Positions 26,231 through 34,958 of a stretch of DNA of 64,000 nucleotides are shown in pieces; position 1 is the first letter of the stretch; each line of letters starts with the position of its first letter. The DNA is from Streptomyces sp. DSM 110735. Lineage in GTDB: Bacteria > Actinomycetota > Actinomycetes > Streptomycetales > Streptomycetaceae. The stretch is from positions 1 to 64,000 of the forward strand of contig NZ_JACYHF010000027.1 in assembly GCF_016482685.1 (NCBI RefSeq). Direction: 5' to 3'. The notes beneath the pieces are model-generated. The model saw only the letters and a program-made list of their open reading frames with translations, did not search any database and was not told the origin of the DNA. Made by a program: the position numbers and the translations under genes.

Positions 26231-26998
26231 TCAGACCCAGACGCCCCGGTCCTCCATGACCTCACGCAACGTGTCGATGTGATCGGTCATGATGCCATCG
26301 ACCCCCAGATCCAGGAGCCGGTGCATCCGCTCGGATTCGTTGATCGTCCACACGTGCACCTGGACCCCGCGCGCATGGGCGGCGCGCACGAACGCCGCGT
26401 CCACCACCGGGACCCCCGACTGGGACTCCGGCACCTGCGCGGCCACCGCCGAGCGGCGCACGGCGGCGGGCAGTCCCCAGGAGCGCAGCCGCAGCCCGAG
26501 CACCCCGCGCGTGCCGAACGAGGTCGCAAGGCGCGGTCCGGCCAGGCGCTGTGCCCGCACCACGCGAGCCTCGGAGAAGGAGCCCGCGCACACCCGGTCC
26601 CAGGCGTTCGTCCGCTCGACCAGCTCCAGGAACGGCAGCAGCGCCGACTCCGCCTTGAGGTCCACGTTCCAGCGGACTTCCGGGAACGTCTCGAGCAGCT
26701 CCTCGAAGAGCGGCACCGGCTCCTTGCCCGCCACCCGCGCCTGCTCCACCTCCCGCCAGGGCAGGTCCGCGATCCTGCCCCGGCCGTCCGTCGTCCGGTC
26801 CAGGGTCGCGTCGTGGAAGGCGACGAGCCGGCCGTCCGCCGTGGTGTGCACGTCGGTCTCCATGTACCGGTAGCCCAGCTCGGCCGCGCGCCGGAACTGC
26901 GCGACGGTGTTCTCAAGACCCTCCGCCGCGCCGCCCCGGTGGGCGAACGCGAGCGGGGTGGGGTGGTCCAGGTAGGGGTGGCGTATCCGCGAGGTCAC
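26231..26998 (-). CDS. glycerophosphodiester phosphodiesterase family protein
   Basis: The 255-residue TIM-barrel enzyme should hydrolyse glycerophosphodiesters to glycerol 3-phosphate and an alcohol. The family motif is clear: AFAHRGGAAEGLENT (about 15-29), the metal ligands in METDVHTTADGRLVAFHD (about 45-62), and GVDGIMTDHID near the C-terminus. No signal peptide is present, so it is cytoplasmic. The GTG start at 26998 overlaps the stop of the YczE-like gene (GTGA), so the two are translationally coupled. Confidence 0.9.
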   Translation of the reverse strand: MTSRIRHPYLDHPTPLAFAHRGGAAEGLENTVAQFRRAAELGYRYMETDVHTTADGRLVAFHDATLDRTTDGRGRIADLPWREVEQARVAGKEPVPLFEELLETFPEVRWNVDLKAESALLPFLELVERTNAWDRVCAGSFSEARVVRAQRLAGPRLATSFGTRGVLGLRLRSWGLPAAVRRSAVAAQVPESQSGVPVVDAAFVRAAHARGVQVHVWTINESERMHRLLDLGVDGIMTDHIDTLREVMEDRGVWV

Positions 26999-27645
26999 GG
27001 GCGCAGTATCGCGCGGGCGGGTGTCCCGGCGGCAACCACGGTGGCCGGACCGCTCGACGGGACGGCGAACACGCGCAGGAAGAGCTGTGCGAGCGGACCG
27101 ATCGAGAGCGCGTACAGGACCGTGCCGACGCCCACTGTGCCGCCGAGCGCGAAGCCCGTCGCGACCACGGCGACCTCCACGAGGGTGCGCAGCAGCCGGA
27201 TCGAGCGGCCGGTGCGCTGGTGCAGCCCGGTCATCAGTCCGTCGCGCGGACCGGGACCGAACGCCGCCGCGATGTACAGACCGGTCGCCGCGCCGTTGAG
27301 GACGATCCCCGCCACCAGCAGCAGCACCCGCGCCGCGATGCCGTGCACGGCGGGCAGCACGGACAGGGTGGCGTCCAGGGCGAAGCCGATCACCAGGACG
27401 TTGGAGACCGTGCCGAGTCCGGGGCGCTGGCGCAGGGGGATCCAGAGCAGCAGCACGAGCGCGCCGACGATCGTCAGCACGACGCCCATGCTGAGCCCCG
27501 TGAGCCGGGCCAGACCCTGGTGCAGCACGTTCCACGGCTCCATGCCGAGGTCCGCGCGGACGAGGAGCGCGGAACTGGCGCCGTAGAGCGCGAGCCCGCC
27601 GTACAACTGGACCAGGCGTCGGCCGAGATGGCTCCGAGTGGACAC
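26995..27645 (-). CDS. YczE/YyaS/YitT-type membrane protein
   Basis: The 216-residue protein has five or six transmembrane helices and the family pattern LYGGLALYGASSALLVRADL, then GMEPWNVLHQGL (about 15-47). GPGPRDGLMTGL follows at about 128-139. Function is unknown; transport has been proposed for the family. GTG at 27645 follows AGGGGGGT. The gene is divergent from a MocR-type regulator; in Bacillus, yczE stands next to the MocR gene yczR, so the regulator probably controls this membrane protein. Confidence 0.85.
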   Translation of the reverse strand: MSTRSHLGRRLVQLYGGLALYGASSALLVRADLGMEPWNVLHQGLARLTGLSMGVVLTIVGALVLLLWIPLRQRPGLGTVSNVLVIGFALDATLSVLPAVHGIAARVLLLVAGIVLNGAATGLYIAAAFGPGPRDGLMTGLHQRTGRSIRLLRTLVEVAVVATGFALGGTVGVGTVLYALSIGPLAQLFLRVFAVPSSGPATVVAAGTPARAILRP

Positions 27646-27669
27646 CGGATACCCCCCTGGGGTGGAAAC

Positions 27670-27743
27670 AGTGGACTGACCCGTGTCACTCTGTGGCTCG
27701 GTGAGCACGGTCATCCATGGCCAATCCGGGGAAGGTGGACTGA
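27670..27743. promoter_or_regulatory. direct repeats GTGGACTGA, candidate MocR operator
   Basis: GTGGACTGA occurs at 27671-27679 and 27735-27743 in the same orientation, 64 bp apart; a partial copy GTGGACA lies at 27638-27644, over the start of the YczE-like gene. MocR-family regulators characteristically bind direct repeats, and an AGTGGNCT-like core is known for PdxR-type members. The placement in the divergent promoter region supports auto- and cross-regulation. Confidence 0.45.
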
Positions 27744-27748
27744 TCTTC

Positions 27749-29254
27749 ATGGCGCAGTGGACCTCGGCGGTGGGTGCCGCGCAGTTGGCCCGGCTCCTCA
27801 ACTCCCAGCAGAAGCGCCCGGCGGGTCCCGGCACCCGCCGCCCGCCCGCCTATCGCGCCCTCGCCGACGGCGTACGGCTGCTGGTCCTGGAGGGGCGGGT
27901 GCCGGTCGCCGCGCGGCTGCCCGCCGAGCGTGAACTCGCCCTCGCCCTGTCCGTCAGCCGCACCACCGTCGCCGCCGCCTACGAGGCACTGCGCGCCGAG
28001 GGCTTCCTGGAGTCCCGGCGCGGCGCGGGAAGCTGGACCGCCGTCCCCGCGGGCAACCCGCTGCCCGCGCGCGGTCTCGAACCCCTGCCGCCCGAGACGC
28101 TCGGCTCGATGATCGACCTCGGCTGCGCGGCGCTGCCCGCCCCCGAGCCGTGGCTCACCCGCGCCGTCCAGGGCGCCCTGGAGGAACTCCCGCCGTACGC
28201 GCACACGCACGGCGACTACCCGGCAGGGCTCCCCGCGCTGCGCGCCATGATCGCCGAGCGCTACACCGCGCGCGGTATCCCCACGATGCCCGAGCAGATC
28301 ATGGTGACCACCGGCGCGATGGGCGCCATGGACGCGATCTGCCATCTGTTCGCGGGCCGGGGCGAGCGCGTCGCCGTCGAGTCGCCCTCCTACGCCAACA
28401 TCCTCCAGTTGATGCGCGAGGCGGGCGCCCGGCTCGTGCCCGTCGCCATGGCCGAGGGGCTCAGCGGCTGGGACCTCGACCGCTGGCGCCAGGTGCTGCG
28501 CGAGGCGGCGCCCCGGCTCGCCTACGTGGTCGCCGACTTCCACAACCCGACCGGCGCCCTCGCCGACGAGGACCAGCGGCGCCGGCTGGTCGACGCCGCC
28601 CGCTCGGCGGGGACGGTCCTCGTCACGGACGAGACCATGAGCGAGCTGTGGTTCGACGAGGAGCTGGGCCGTGAAATGCCGCGCCCGGTCTGCGCGTTCG
28701 ACCCGGCGGGCTCGACCGTCATCACCGTCGGCTCGGCCAGCAAGGCGTTCTGGGCCGGGATGCGCATCGGCTGGGTGCGCGCCGCCCCCGACGTCATCCG
28801 CAGCCTGGTCGCCGCCCGCGCCTACGCCGACCTCGGCACCCCGGTGCTCGAACAGCTCGCGGTGAACTGGCTGTTCAGCACCGGCGGCTGGGAGGAGGCG
28901 GTGGAGCTGCGCCGGGCGCAGGCGCGGGAGAACCGCGACTGTCTGGTGACCGCCGTCCGGCGCGAGCTGCCGGACTGGGAGTTCGAGGTGCCCGAGGGCG
29001 GACTGACCCTGTGGGTCCGCGCGGGCGGTCTGTCGGGCTCGCGGCTGGCCGAGGCGGGCGAGCGGGTCGGCGTCCGGGTGCCCTCCGGACCGCGCTTCGG
29101 CGTGGACGGCGCCTTCGAGGGCTATGTGCGGCTGCCGTTCACCGTCGGGGGAGCGGTGGCGGACGAGGCGGCGGTACGGCTCGCCGCGGCGGCGCGGCTG
29201 GTGGAGACGGGTGCGGGGGGCGGGGCGGAGGCTCCGCGCACGTTCGTGGCGTAG
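27749..29254 (+). CDS. MocR-type (GntR-aminotransferase) transcriptional regulator
   Basis: The 501-residue fusion has a GntR winged helix (about 36-100: GVRLLVLEGRVPVAARLPAE, then RELALALSVSRTTVAAAYEA) and a class I aminotransferase-like domain (about 130-490). The expected PLP lysine is in SASKAFWAGMRIGW near residue 332, with DFHNPTG and an invariant-Asp segment VTDETMSELW upstream, so cofactor binding looks intact. Such proteins sense PLP or an amino compound. ATG at 27749 sits right after one of the GTGGACTGA repeats. It is divergent from the YczE-like gene. Confidence 0.9.
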   Translation: MAQWTSAVGAAQLARLLNSQQKRPAGPGTRRPPAYRALADGVRLLVLEGRVPVAARLPAERELALALSVSRTTVAAAYEALRAEGFLESRRGAGSWTAVPAGNPLPARGLEPLPPETLGSMIDLGCAALPAPEPWLTRAVQGALEELPPYAHTHGDYPAGLPALRAMIAERYTARGIPTMPEQIMVTTGAMGAMDAICHLFAGRGERVAVESPSYANILQLMREAGARLVPVAMAEGLSGWDLDRWRQVLREAAPRLAYVVADFHNPTGALADEDQRRRLVDAARSAGTVLVTDETMSELWFDEELGREMPRPVCAFDPAGSTVITVGSASKAFWAGMRIGWVRAAPDVIRSLVAARAYADLGTPVLEQLAVNWLFSTGGWEEAVELRRAQARENRDCLVTAVRRELPDWEFEVPEGGLTLWVRAGGLSGSRLAEAGERVGVRVPSGPRFGVDGAFEGYVRLPFTVGGAVADEAAVRLAAAARLVETGAGGGAEAPRTFVA

Positions 29255-29288
29255 GGGCGGGCGCGTCCCCGCGCGGGGCTCCAACGCA

Positions 29289-29324
29289 CAGGACCGGGCG
29301 GGTAGTTGACCCCGCCCGGTCCTG
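29289..29324. terminator. bidirectional terminator
   Basis: CAGGACCGGGCGGG (29289-29302) pairs perfectly with 29311-29324 around an 8-nt loop, between the convergent MocR-type and FtsK-like genes. Confidence 0.8.
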
Positions 29325-29342
29325 CGCGTCGTCCGTCCTCCG

Positions 29343-30968
29343 TCAGGACTCGGCGCCCACCGCCTCCGCCACCACGGGCGCGGCGACGGTGTCGTCCGGC
29401 TTGGTGAGGTGGGCGGGCGGTACGGGCTGCGTCGCCTCGACCGGTGTCGTGCGCGGCGGGAGCAGCGCGAGTACCGCCTGGCGGTCGGTCTCGCTCGTGG
29501 CGTCGTCGTACGGGTCGGGGGTGGCCGGGACCTGGAGGCGGAGCACCGGGCCCGAGCCGAGGCGGGCGTAGCCGCGGCCCGCCGGGATGCGCTCGGGCGG
29601 GGTCGTGTGCGGGGGCTCGCCCAGCACCGCGGCCACCTGCTGGGCGGTCGCCGGACCGAGCACGACCCGCGCGCGGGTGTGGCGGCCGACCGCCTCGCTC
29701 AGGCTGTCCGCGCTGTCGAACTGCTCGGCCAGGACCACCGTGACGTTCGCCGCGCGGCCGTGCCGCAGCGGGACCTGGAGCAGCGCCTGCGGGTCGGTGC
29801 GGTGCTCGGCCTCCGCGAGGTGCGTGAACACGGTCGGGCGGTCGAGGAGCAGCCACAGCGGTCGCCGGGTGTCCTCGGGCATCGGCTCGCCCGCCTGCCG
29901 GGCCCGGTTGACCGCGAGGAGCCGCCGCTCGGTCTCCTGCGCCGCCCACTCCAGGCTCGCGACCGCGCCCGCCGGGGCGCACTCCACGGCCAGCACGCCG
30001 TCCCGTCCGGTCAGGCACGCGTACTCGCCGGTGCCGCCGCCGTCCACGATCAGCACGTCGCCGTGCTGGAGGGCCTGGAGCGCGATGGAGCGCAGCAGGG
30101 TCGAGGTGCCGCTGCCGGGGTGGCCCATGGCCAGCAGATGCGGTTCGGTGGAGCGGACGCCGGTGCGCCAGACGACCGGCGGCACGTCCCGCTCCTCCTC
30201 CTCGAAGGAGAGCGGGAGGGTGCGCTGGACCTCGCTCTGGTCGGTGAAGCCGAGCACGGTCTCGCCGGGCGCGGTGACGAACCGCTGGGCGGCGATCCCG
30301 TTCGGCAGCGGAGGGAGGACGGACAGCGTGAGCCGGTTGCCCTCCTCGTCCCAGTCGAAGCGGTACTCGCGGCCGCGCCCCGCCTTCGCGCCGAGCAGCC
30401 GCTCGACCCGCGCGCGTGCCTCGGGGTCGCCGTCGGGGAAGTAGGCGGGGTAGCGGATCACCAGATGGCCGACGCGGCCGCCGTCGTCGAACTCGTGGTC
30501 CGCGAGTGCCTTCTCCCAGGCGCCGCCGTGGGCGTACAGCGGGGCGGGGTCCTCCGCCGTCGCGAAGACGGGCACCAGTGCCTCGTACAGCGAGCGCAGC
30601 CGCTCGGCCTGCGCCGGGACGGGCCCGTCGGGCTTGGCGGGGGTGCGGTCCCGGCCGTACCAGGCGGCCGCCGCCATCAGGGCGATGGCGGCCAGCAGCG
30701 GGCCGTACGGCATGAGCGCGACGACCAGGACCACGGCGGCCGTCAGGAACAGCAGCGGGCCGCGCTTGTCCTTGGGTGTCGCGGTCCACTTCGTCCGCGC
30801 GGCAGCGGCGAGGCGGCCGAGCCCGCGCGAGAGGGTGATCAGCGGGTGGAGGACGTCGGTGGCGCTGTCGGCCGCCGTCCGGGCCATGTCCCGGCTCCGG
30901 GCGAGCTGCGTGCGGGCGAGCTGCGCGCTGTCCTTGCTCAGAATGCGGGGAAGAGGGCGCCGGGCCAC
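29343..30968 (-). CDS. FtsK/EccC-like ATPase with altered P-loop
   Basis: The 541-residue protein has two close transmembrane segments (about 70-105) and a soluble domain related to FtsK/SpoIIIE ATPases. The nucleotide-binding segment reads LLAMGHPGSGTSTLLRSIALQ (about 282-302): the normally invariant Walker A Lys is Thr. Further landmarks are DVLIVDGGGTGEY, LWLLLDRPTVFTHL (Walker B-like) and NVTVVLAEQFDS. It may bind a substrate without hydrolysing ATP, or use another Lys. GTG at 30968 follows AGGAGA. The small membrane gene at 31082-31276 lies just upstream on the same strand. Confidence 0.78.
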   Translation of the reverse strand: MARRPLPRILSKDSAQLARTQLARSRDMARTAADSATDVLHPLITLSRGLGRLAAAARTKWTATPKDKRGPLLFLTAAVVLVVALMPYGPLLAAIALMAAAAWYGRDRTPAKPDGPVPAQAERLRSLYEALVPVFATAEDPAPLYAHGGAWEKALADHEFDDGGRVGHLVIRYPAYFPDGDPEARARVERLLGAKAGRGREYRFDWDEEGNRLTLSVLPPLPNGIAAQRFVTAPGETVLGFTDQSEVQRTLPLSFEEEERDVPPVVWRTGVRSTEPHLLAMGHPGSGTSTLLRSIALQALQHGDVLIVDGGGTGEYACLTGRDGVLAVECAPAGAVASLEWAAQETERRLLAVNRARQAGEPMPEDTRRPLWLLLDRPTVFTHLAEAEHRTDPQALLQVPLRHGRAANVTVVLAEQFDSADSLSEAVGRHTRARVVLGPATAQQVAAVLGEPPHTTPPERIPAGRGYARLGSGPVLRLQVPATPDPYDDATSETDRQAVLALLPPRTTPVEATQPVPPAHLTKPDDTVAAPVVAEAVGAES

Positions 30969-31081
30969 TGCTGTCTCCTGTGCGTGGGGCGGAGTGGGGC
31001 GTGCGGGCGGGGTGGTCCCGCGACGTGGCGGGGTGGTCCCCCTCGGACGGCGCGGTGCCCGCCCTCGGGGGAGGCGGGGCG

Positions 31082-31276
31082 TCAGAACTTGATGCCGCCG
31101 AGGAGGCTCGCCAGACTCTCGCCGCCTGCCTTGATGCTCGGGGCGATGGCCGTGCTCGCGAGGTAGAAGCCGAACAGGGCCGAGACGCACGCGTGCGTGC
31201 CCTTGAGGCCGTCCTTGCGGAAGAAGAGGAAGACGATGATGCCGAGCAGGACCACGCCGGACATGGAGAAAATCAT
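31082..31276 (-). CDS. small two-helix membrane protein
   Basis: The 64-residue protein has one clear transmembrane helix (about 5-21, MSGVVLLGIIVFLFF) and a second hydrophobic segment (about 31-50, HACVSALFGFYLASTAIAPS). ATG at 31276 follows AGGAGG, and this start is much better than the longer frame reaching 31666. It precedes the FtsK-like gene by 113 bp. The combination of a tiny membrane protein with an FtsK-like ATPase recalls spread/transfer genes of actinomycete mobile elements, but nothing else mobile is nearby. Confidence 0.75.
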   Translation of the reverse strand: MIFSMSGVVLLGIIVFLFFRKDGLKGTHACVSALFGFYLASTAIAPSIKAGGESLASLLGGIKF

Positions 31277-31541
31277 GGGGGACCTCCTGGAGTCGAAGGG
31301 GGGACAGTCACCATGAGTACTTCCAGGATCACAGAATGTATCCATACGATAAAAGGTGCAAGTGGGTGAAAAGTGCCGCTTTTCCTCCAGGCGGCGGACC
31401 CCGCACTGCGCCGTGGGGCCGCATCCGTGCGTCCGACCGGGTCTGCCCCGCCCCTCACCTCGGTCGCACCCGGTCGGGGCGGGTGCGACGAAGTACCCTG
31501 ACGATTCACCTGAACGGTTGCAACGAGAGGCGGTCCGGCCG

Positions 31542-31934
31542 ATGAGCGAAGGCCCCGACCCCGAGGTCGTGGAGCTGGCGACCAAGATCTTCGATCTGGC
31601 CCGGCGCGGACGGACCGAGGAACTGGTCGCGTACGTCGACGCGGGCGTGCCGGCGAACCTCACCAACGACCGCGGCGACTGTCTGGTGATGCTCGCCGCC
31701 TACCACGGGCACGCCGACACCGTCCGCGCGCTGCTGGCCCGCGGTGCCGACGCCGACCGGATCAACGACCGGGGGCAGACCCCGCTCGCCGGGGCCGTCT
31801 TCAAGGGCGAGGCCGAGGTGATCGACGTCCTGCTCCAGGCCGGTGCCGACCCGGCCGCGGGCACGCCGTCGGCGATCGACACCGCGCGGATGTTCGAGCG
31901 GACCGAACTCCTGGAGCGCTTCGGCGCGCGGTGA
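31542..31934 (+). CDS. ankyrin repeat protein
   Basis: The 130-residue cytoplasmic protein consists of about three to four ankyrin repeats: LARRGRTEELVAYVDAGVPA, NDRGDCLVMLAAYHGHADTV, DRGQTPLAGAVFKGEAEVI and a degenerate last one. Such proteins mediate protein-protein contacts; the partner is unknown. ATG at 31542 is chosen; the long upstream in-frame extension has unlikely composition. It is divergent from the small membrane protein gene. Confidence 0.87.
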   Translation: MSEGPDPEVVELATKIFDLARRGRTEELVAYVDAGVPANLTNDRGDCLVMLAAYHGHADTVRALLARGADADRINDRGQTPLAGAVFKGEAEVIDVLLQAGADPAAGTPSAIDTARMFERTELLERFGAR

Positions 31935-32149
31935 GCGGCACGTCCGGGCCAAAGACGGCGCGGAACCACGGGGGAGCGGTACCAGCAGCGGGGGGAGGCG
32001 GTACAAGCCGCCGGAAATACGGTCGCGGCAGCACAGACCGCGGGTCATCATGACGACGTGATTCACGGACGCGGGGGCTGGGCAGGAGTTGCCGCACCAC
32101 GCGGGCCGTGACGCGGTCCGCATGGGCCACCAACGAGAGGCAGAGAGAA

Positions 32150-32209
32150 ATGGTCTTCGGCAAGCAAGAGACGGCGGGCGCTCCGACGTTGTGTCACGCG
32201 GCCAGGTAA
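32150..32209 (+). CDS. possible 19-residue leader peptide
   Basis: ATG at 32150, preceded by GAGAGGCAGAGAG, reads MVFGKQETAGAPTLCHAAR and stops at TAA 32207-32209. The stop overlaps a second tiny frame (TAATG, 11 codons, 32209-32244), whose own stop overlaps a GTG (32241) in frame with the HEAT-like gene. The chain of overlaps suggests translational coupling or a regulatory leader, but chance is not excluded. Confidence 0.35.
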   Translation: MVFGKQETAGAPTLCHAAR

Positions 32210-32255
32210 TGCGTGTTCCCCGGTTGCGTCGACGCTTGATGTGAGGCTGTTTCCC

Positions 32256-33674
32256 ATGTTCGATCCGGTCATAGCGCCCAGCGGCACCCTGCTGGGCCTG
32301 TTGCAGAGGGGCCGCGGCGACGGCACCCTGCACGCGCTCACCGCCCCCCGCGCGGAAGCGCTCGAAGCCCTCGACCACTGCGTGCTCCACGACCCCCGCC
32401 ACGACTGGCAGGTGGAGAACCGCTCCCTGTACTACGCCCGGCTCTACCTCGACCTGAACGGCGAACTGGACGCCGTCGAGGCGCACCTCTTCGGCGCCGA
32501 GGACATCCTCGACGGCGACGAGTCCCGCACCGGACTCGCCCTCGCCGTCCTCGGACACCTCGCCTCCTACGGCCGCCTGGACGCACTCGCGCTGCTGCGC
32601 CGGTACGCCGCCCACGGCACCAACTGGGCCTGGGCCCTGGACGAGCTGGCCCTGCGCGACGACGACGCGGGCCTGCGCGCCCTCGCCGCCCCCGTGCTCG
32701 CCCGCTTCCCCGCCGACCCGGCGGGCGACGCCGAGCTGGCCGCCACCGTGCGCGACGCCTTCGAACCCCGGCCCTGGCGGCTGTGGGCCGAGGACCCGCG
32801 CACGTCCATCGCCACCCGGGTGCGCACCGCCCAGGAGGCGGGCAGTTTCGACCGCTGGCAGCGGCAGATGCGCCCCGCGGGACCGCGCCCCGGCTGGAGC
32901 GTGGCCGCCGTCCTGGACTGGGCCCAGCAGGGTCTGGAGCGCGGCGCCGCCCTCCATGTCCCCGCCGCCCGCTGTCTGGCCGCCGTGGCCGGACCCGAGG
33001 ACCGCGCGGAGATCCTGGACGCCGCCCGCACCGGCACCGAGGGCGCCCGCTGCACGGCCCTGCGCCATCTCGCCGACAGCGCCGACCCCGAGGCGCTCCC
33101 GCTGATCGAAGCCGCCGTCGCCGACGGCACCCCCGGGGTCGTCGACGCCGCCGTCGACGCCTTCGAGCGGATGCGCACCGAGGCGGCCGTGGAGCACGCG
33201 CGCCGCTGGGCGGAGCGCCCCGACGCGCTCGGCGCCGCCGCCGGACGCGTCCTCGCCTGCCGGGGCACCGCCCAGGACGGCGACCTCGTCCTCGGCGCCC
33301 TGCGCGAGGCCGTACGGGGCGAGGGGCCCGACGCGCCCACCCTGTGGACCCTGGTCGACGGCGCCGGACGCCTGGGCATCGCCTGCGCCGCCCCCGTCCT
33401 GCGCCATGTCTACCGCGAGACGGCCTCCTCCCATCTGCGCGGTCGCGCCGCCGGTGCCCTCGCCGCCACCGATCCCTCCTTCGCCACCGGCTTCGCCGTC
33501 GAATGCCTGTGGGACTGCGAGGAGACCACCCGCGAACTGGCCGCCCGGCACGCCGAGACCGGCGACGCCCGCGTGGTCGAGCGCCTGCGCCGCCTCGCCG
33601 CCGACCCGGCCGAGGAGGCCGAGGTGCAGACGGCGGTCCGCAGCCGCATCGGACCGGACGCGCAGACCATGTGA
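32256..33674 (+). CDS. HEAT-repeat-like protein of unknown function
   Basis: The 472-residue soluble protein is an alpha-solenoid of Ala/Arg/Asp-rich helix pairs (for example ARCLAAVAGPEDRAEILDAA and HLRGRAAGALAATDPSFATG) resembling HEAT or PBS-lyase repeats. No catalytic motif is seen; a scaffold role is likely. ATG at 32256 has GTGAGG 15 nt before it. GTG at 32241 is an alternative start, overlapping a mini-ORF stop. It is followed by a strong hairpin. Confidence 0.8.
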   Translation: MFDPVIAPSGTLLGLLQRGRGDGTLHALTAPRAEALEALDHCVLHDPRHDWQVENRSLYYARLYLDLNGELDAVEAHLFGAEDILDGDESRTGLALAVLGHLASYGRLDALALLRRYAAHGTNWAWALDELALRDDDAGLRALAAPVLARFPADPAGDAELAATVRDAFEPRPWRLWAEDPRTSIATRVRTAQEAGSFDRWQRQMRPAGPRPGWSVAAVLDWAQQGLERGAALHVPAARCLAAVAGPEDRAEILDAARTGTEGARCTALRHLADSADPEALPLIEAAVADGTPGVVDAAVDAFERMRTEAAVEHARRWAERPDALGAAAGRVLACRGTAQDGDLVLGALREAVRGEGPDAPTLWTLVDGAGRLGIACAAPVLRHVYRETASSHLRGRAAGALAATDPSFATGFAVECLWDCEETTRELAARHAETGDARVVERLRRLAADPAEEAEVQTAVRSRIGPDAQTM

Positions 33675-33703
33675 CCCGCACCGGGATCGCAGGTGAGGCT
33701 CGT

Positions 33704-33734
33704 CGGGGCCGGCCGCGCGTGACGGCCGGCCCCG
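33704..33734 (+). terminator. terminator hairpin after the HEAT-like gene
   Basis: CGGGGCCGGCC (33704-33714) pairs with 33724-33734; the stem may extend by one more pair inside the 9-nt loop. It lies 30 nt after the stop codon. Confidence 0.7.
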
Positions 33735-33833
33735 CGCACCCCTGCCGTCGTGCGGCCCAACGCTCATGGGACGTTCCCCGCCCGGACAGATCGACGTCGA
33801 CGCGGACACGTCTGTCATGGCGAGAACAGCCGT

Positions 33834-34958
33834 ATGCGTGTCGTCATCGTGACCGAATCCTTTCCGCCCGATGTGAACGGCGTCGCCCACTGCGCCCACC
33901 AGACCGCCCGGCACCTCGCCGCGCGCGGTCACGCCCCCCTCGTCGTCACCCCCGCACCCGCGCCCGGCACCCCGTACGGACCCGAGCCGTACCCCGTCGT
34001 CCGCGTCCCCTCCCTGCCCCTGCCCGGCTACCCCCAGGTCCGCATCGCGCTGCCCAGCAGACGCCTGGCCGCCGCGCTCACCGCGCACCGCGCCGACCTG
34101 GTCCACCTCGCCAGCCCCTTCGTCCTCGGCGCGCGCGGCATGGCAGCCGCCGCCCGCCTCGGCATCCCCGCCGTCGCCGTCTACCAGACCGACCTCGCCG
34201 GATACGCCCGCGCCTACCTCGGCGCCGGTGAGACGCCCGCCTGGCGGCGCATCCGCTCCGTCCACTCCTCCGCCGACCTCACCCTCGCCCCCTCCACCGC
34301 CGCGCTCACCGACCTCGCCGCGCACGGCGTGCCCCGGCTGCGGCTGTGGCCCCGGGGCGTGGACACCGCGCGCTTCCGCCCCGACCGGCGCGACGAGACG
34401 CTGCGCCGCGAACTCGCCCCGAACGGCGAGCTGATCGTCGGCTACGTCGGCCGTCTCGCCCCCGAGAAGCGCGTCGACCTCCTCGCCGGGGTCTGCGGTC
34501 TGGACGGCGTACGGGTCGTCGTCGTGGGCGACGGACCCAGCCGCGCGCACCTCACCGGGGCGCTGCCCGGCGCGGTGTTCCCCGGGCGCCGCGAGGGCGG
34601 TGAACTCGCCCGGATCTTCGCCTCGTTGGACGTGTTCGCGCACACCGGTCCCTTCGAGACCTTCTGCCAGACCGTCCAGGAGGCGATGGCCAGCGGGGTG
34701 CCCGTGATCGCGCCCGCCGTCGGCGGTCCGCTCGACCTCGTCGACCACGGCCGCACCGGACTCCTCGTCCCGCCGGACGACGCGCCGACCCTGCGCGACG
34801 CCGTACGCGCCCTGGCCGCCGACCCGGCGCTGCGGGCGGCGTACGGCGCCGCCGGGCGGGCGGCGGTCGAACAGCGCACCTGGACGGCGGTGGGCGACCG
34901 CCTCCTCGCCCACTACGCCGACGTGCTCGCGGCCCGCCGTACGGCGGTGGCGGCATGA
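33834..34958 (+). CDS. family 4 glycosyltransferase
   Basis: The 374-residue GT-B enzyme starts MRVVIVTESFPPDVNGVA, typical of GT4 mannosyltransferases, and has the nucleotide-sugar-binding VGYVGRLAPEKRVDLL (about 202-217) and FCQTVQEAMASGVPVIAPAVGG (about 276-297) with the conserved Glu. It resembles MgtA/PimB-type enzymes acting on lipid acceptors, but the acceptor is not readable. ATG at 33834 is chosen because the fold begins there. The stop overlaps the next glycosyltransferase start (ATGA). Confidence 0.88.
   Translation: MRVVIVTESFPPDVNGVAHCAHQTARHLAARGHAPLVVTPAPAPGTPYGPEPYPVVRVPSLPLPGYPQVRIALPSRRLAAALTAHRADLVHLASPFVLGARGMAAAARLGIPAVAVYQTDLAGYARAYLGAGETPAWRRIRSVHSSADLTLAPSTAALTDLAAHGVPRLRLWPRGVDTARFRPDRRDETLRRELAPNGELIVGYVGRLAPEKRVDLLAGVCGLDGVRVVVVGDGPSRAHLTGALPGAVFPGRREGGELARIFASLDVFAHTGPFETFCQTVQEAMASGVPVIAPAVGGPLDLVDHGRTGLLVPPDDAPTLRDAVRALAADPALRAAYGAAGRAAVEQRTWTAVGDRLLAHYADVLAARRTAVAA

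Noticed and set aside
31506..34913. Open frame of 1135 codons on the minus strand
   Set aside because: Antisense of the ankyrin, HEAT-like and glycosyltransferase genes; low-complexity Gly/Val composition only.
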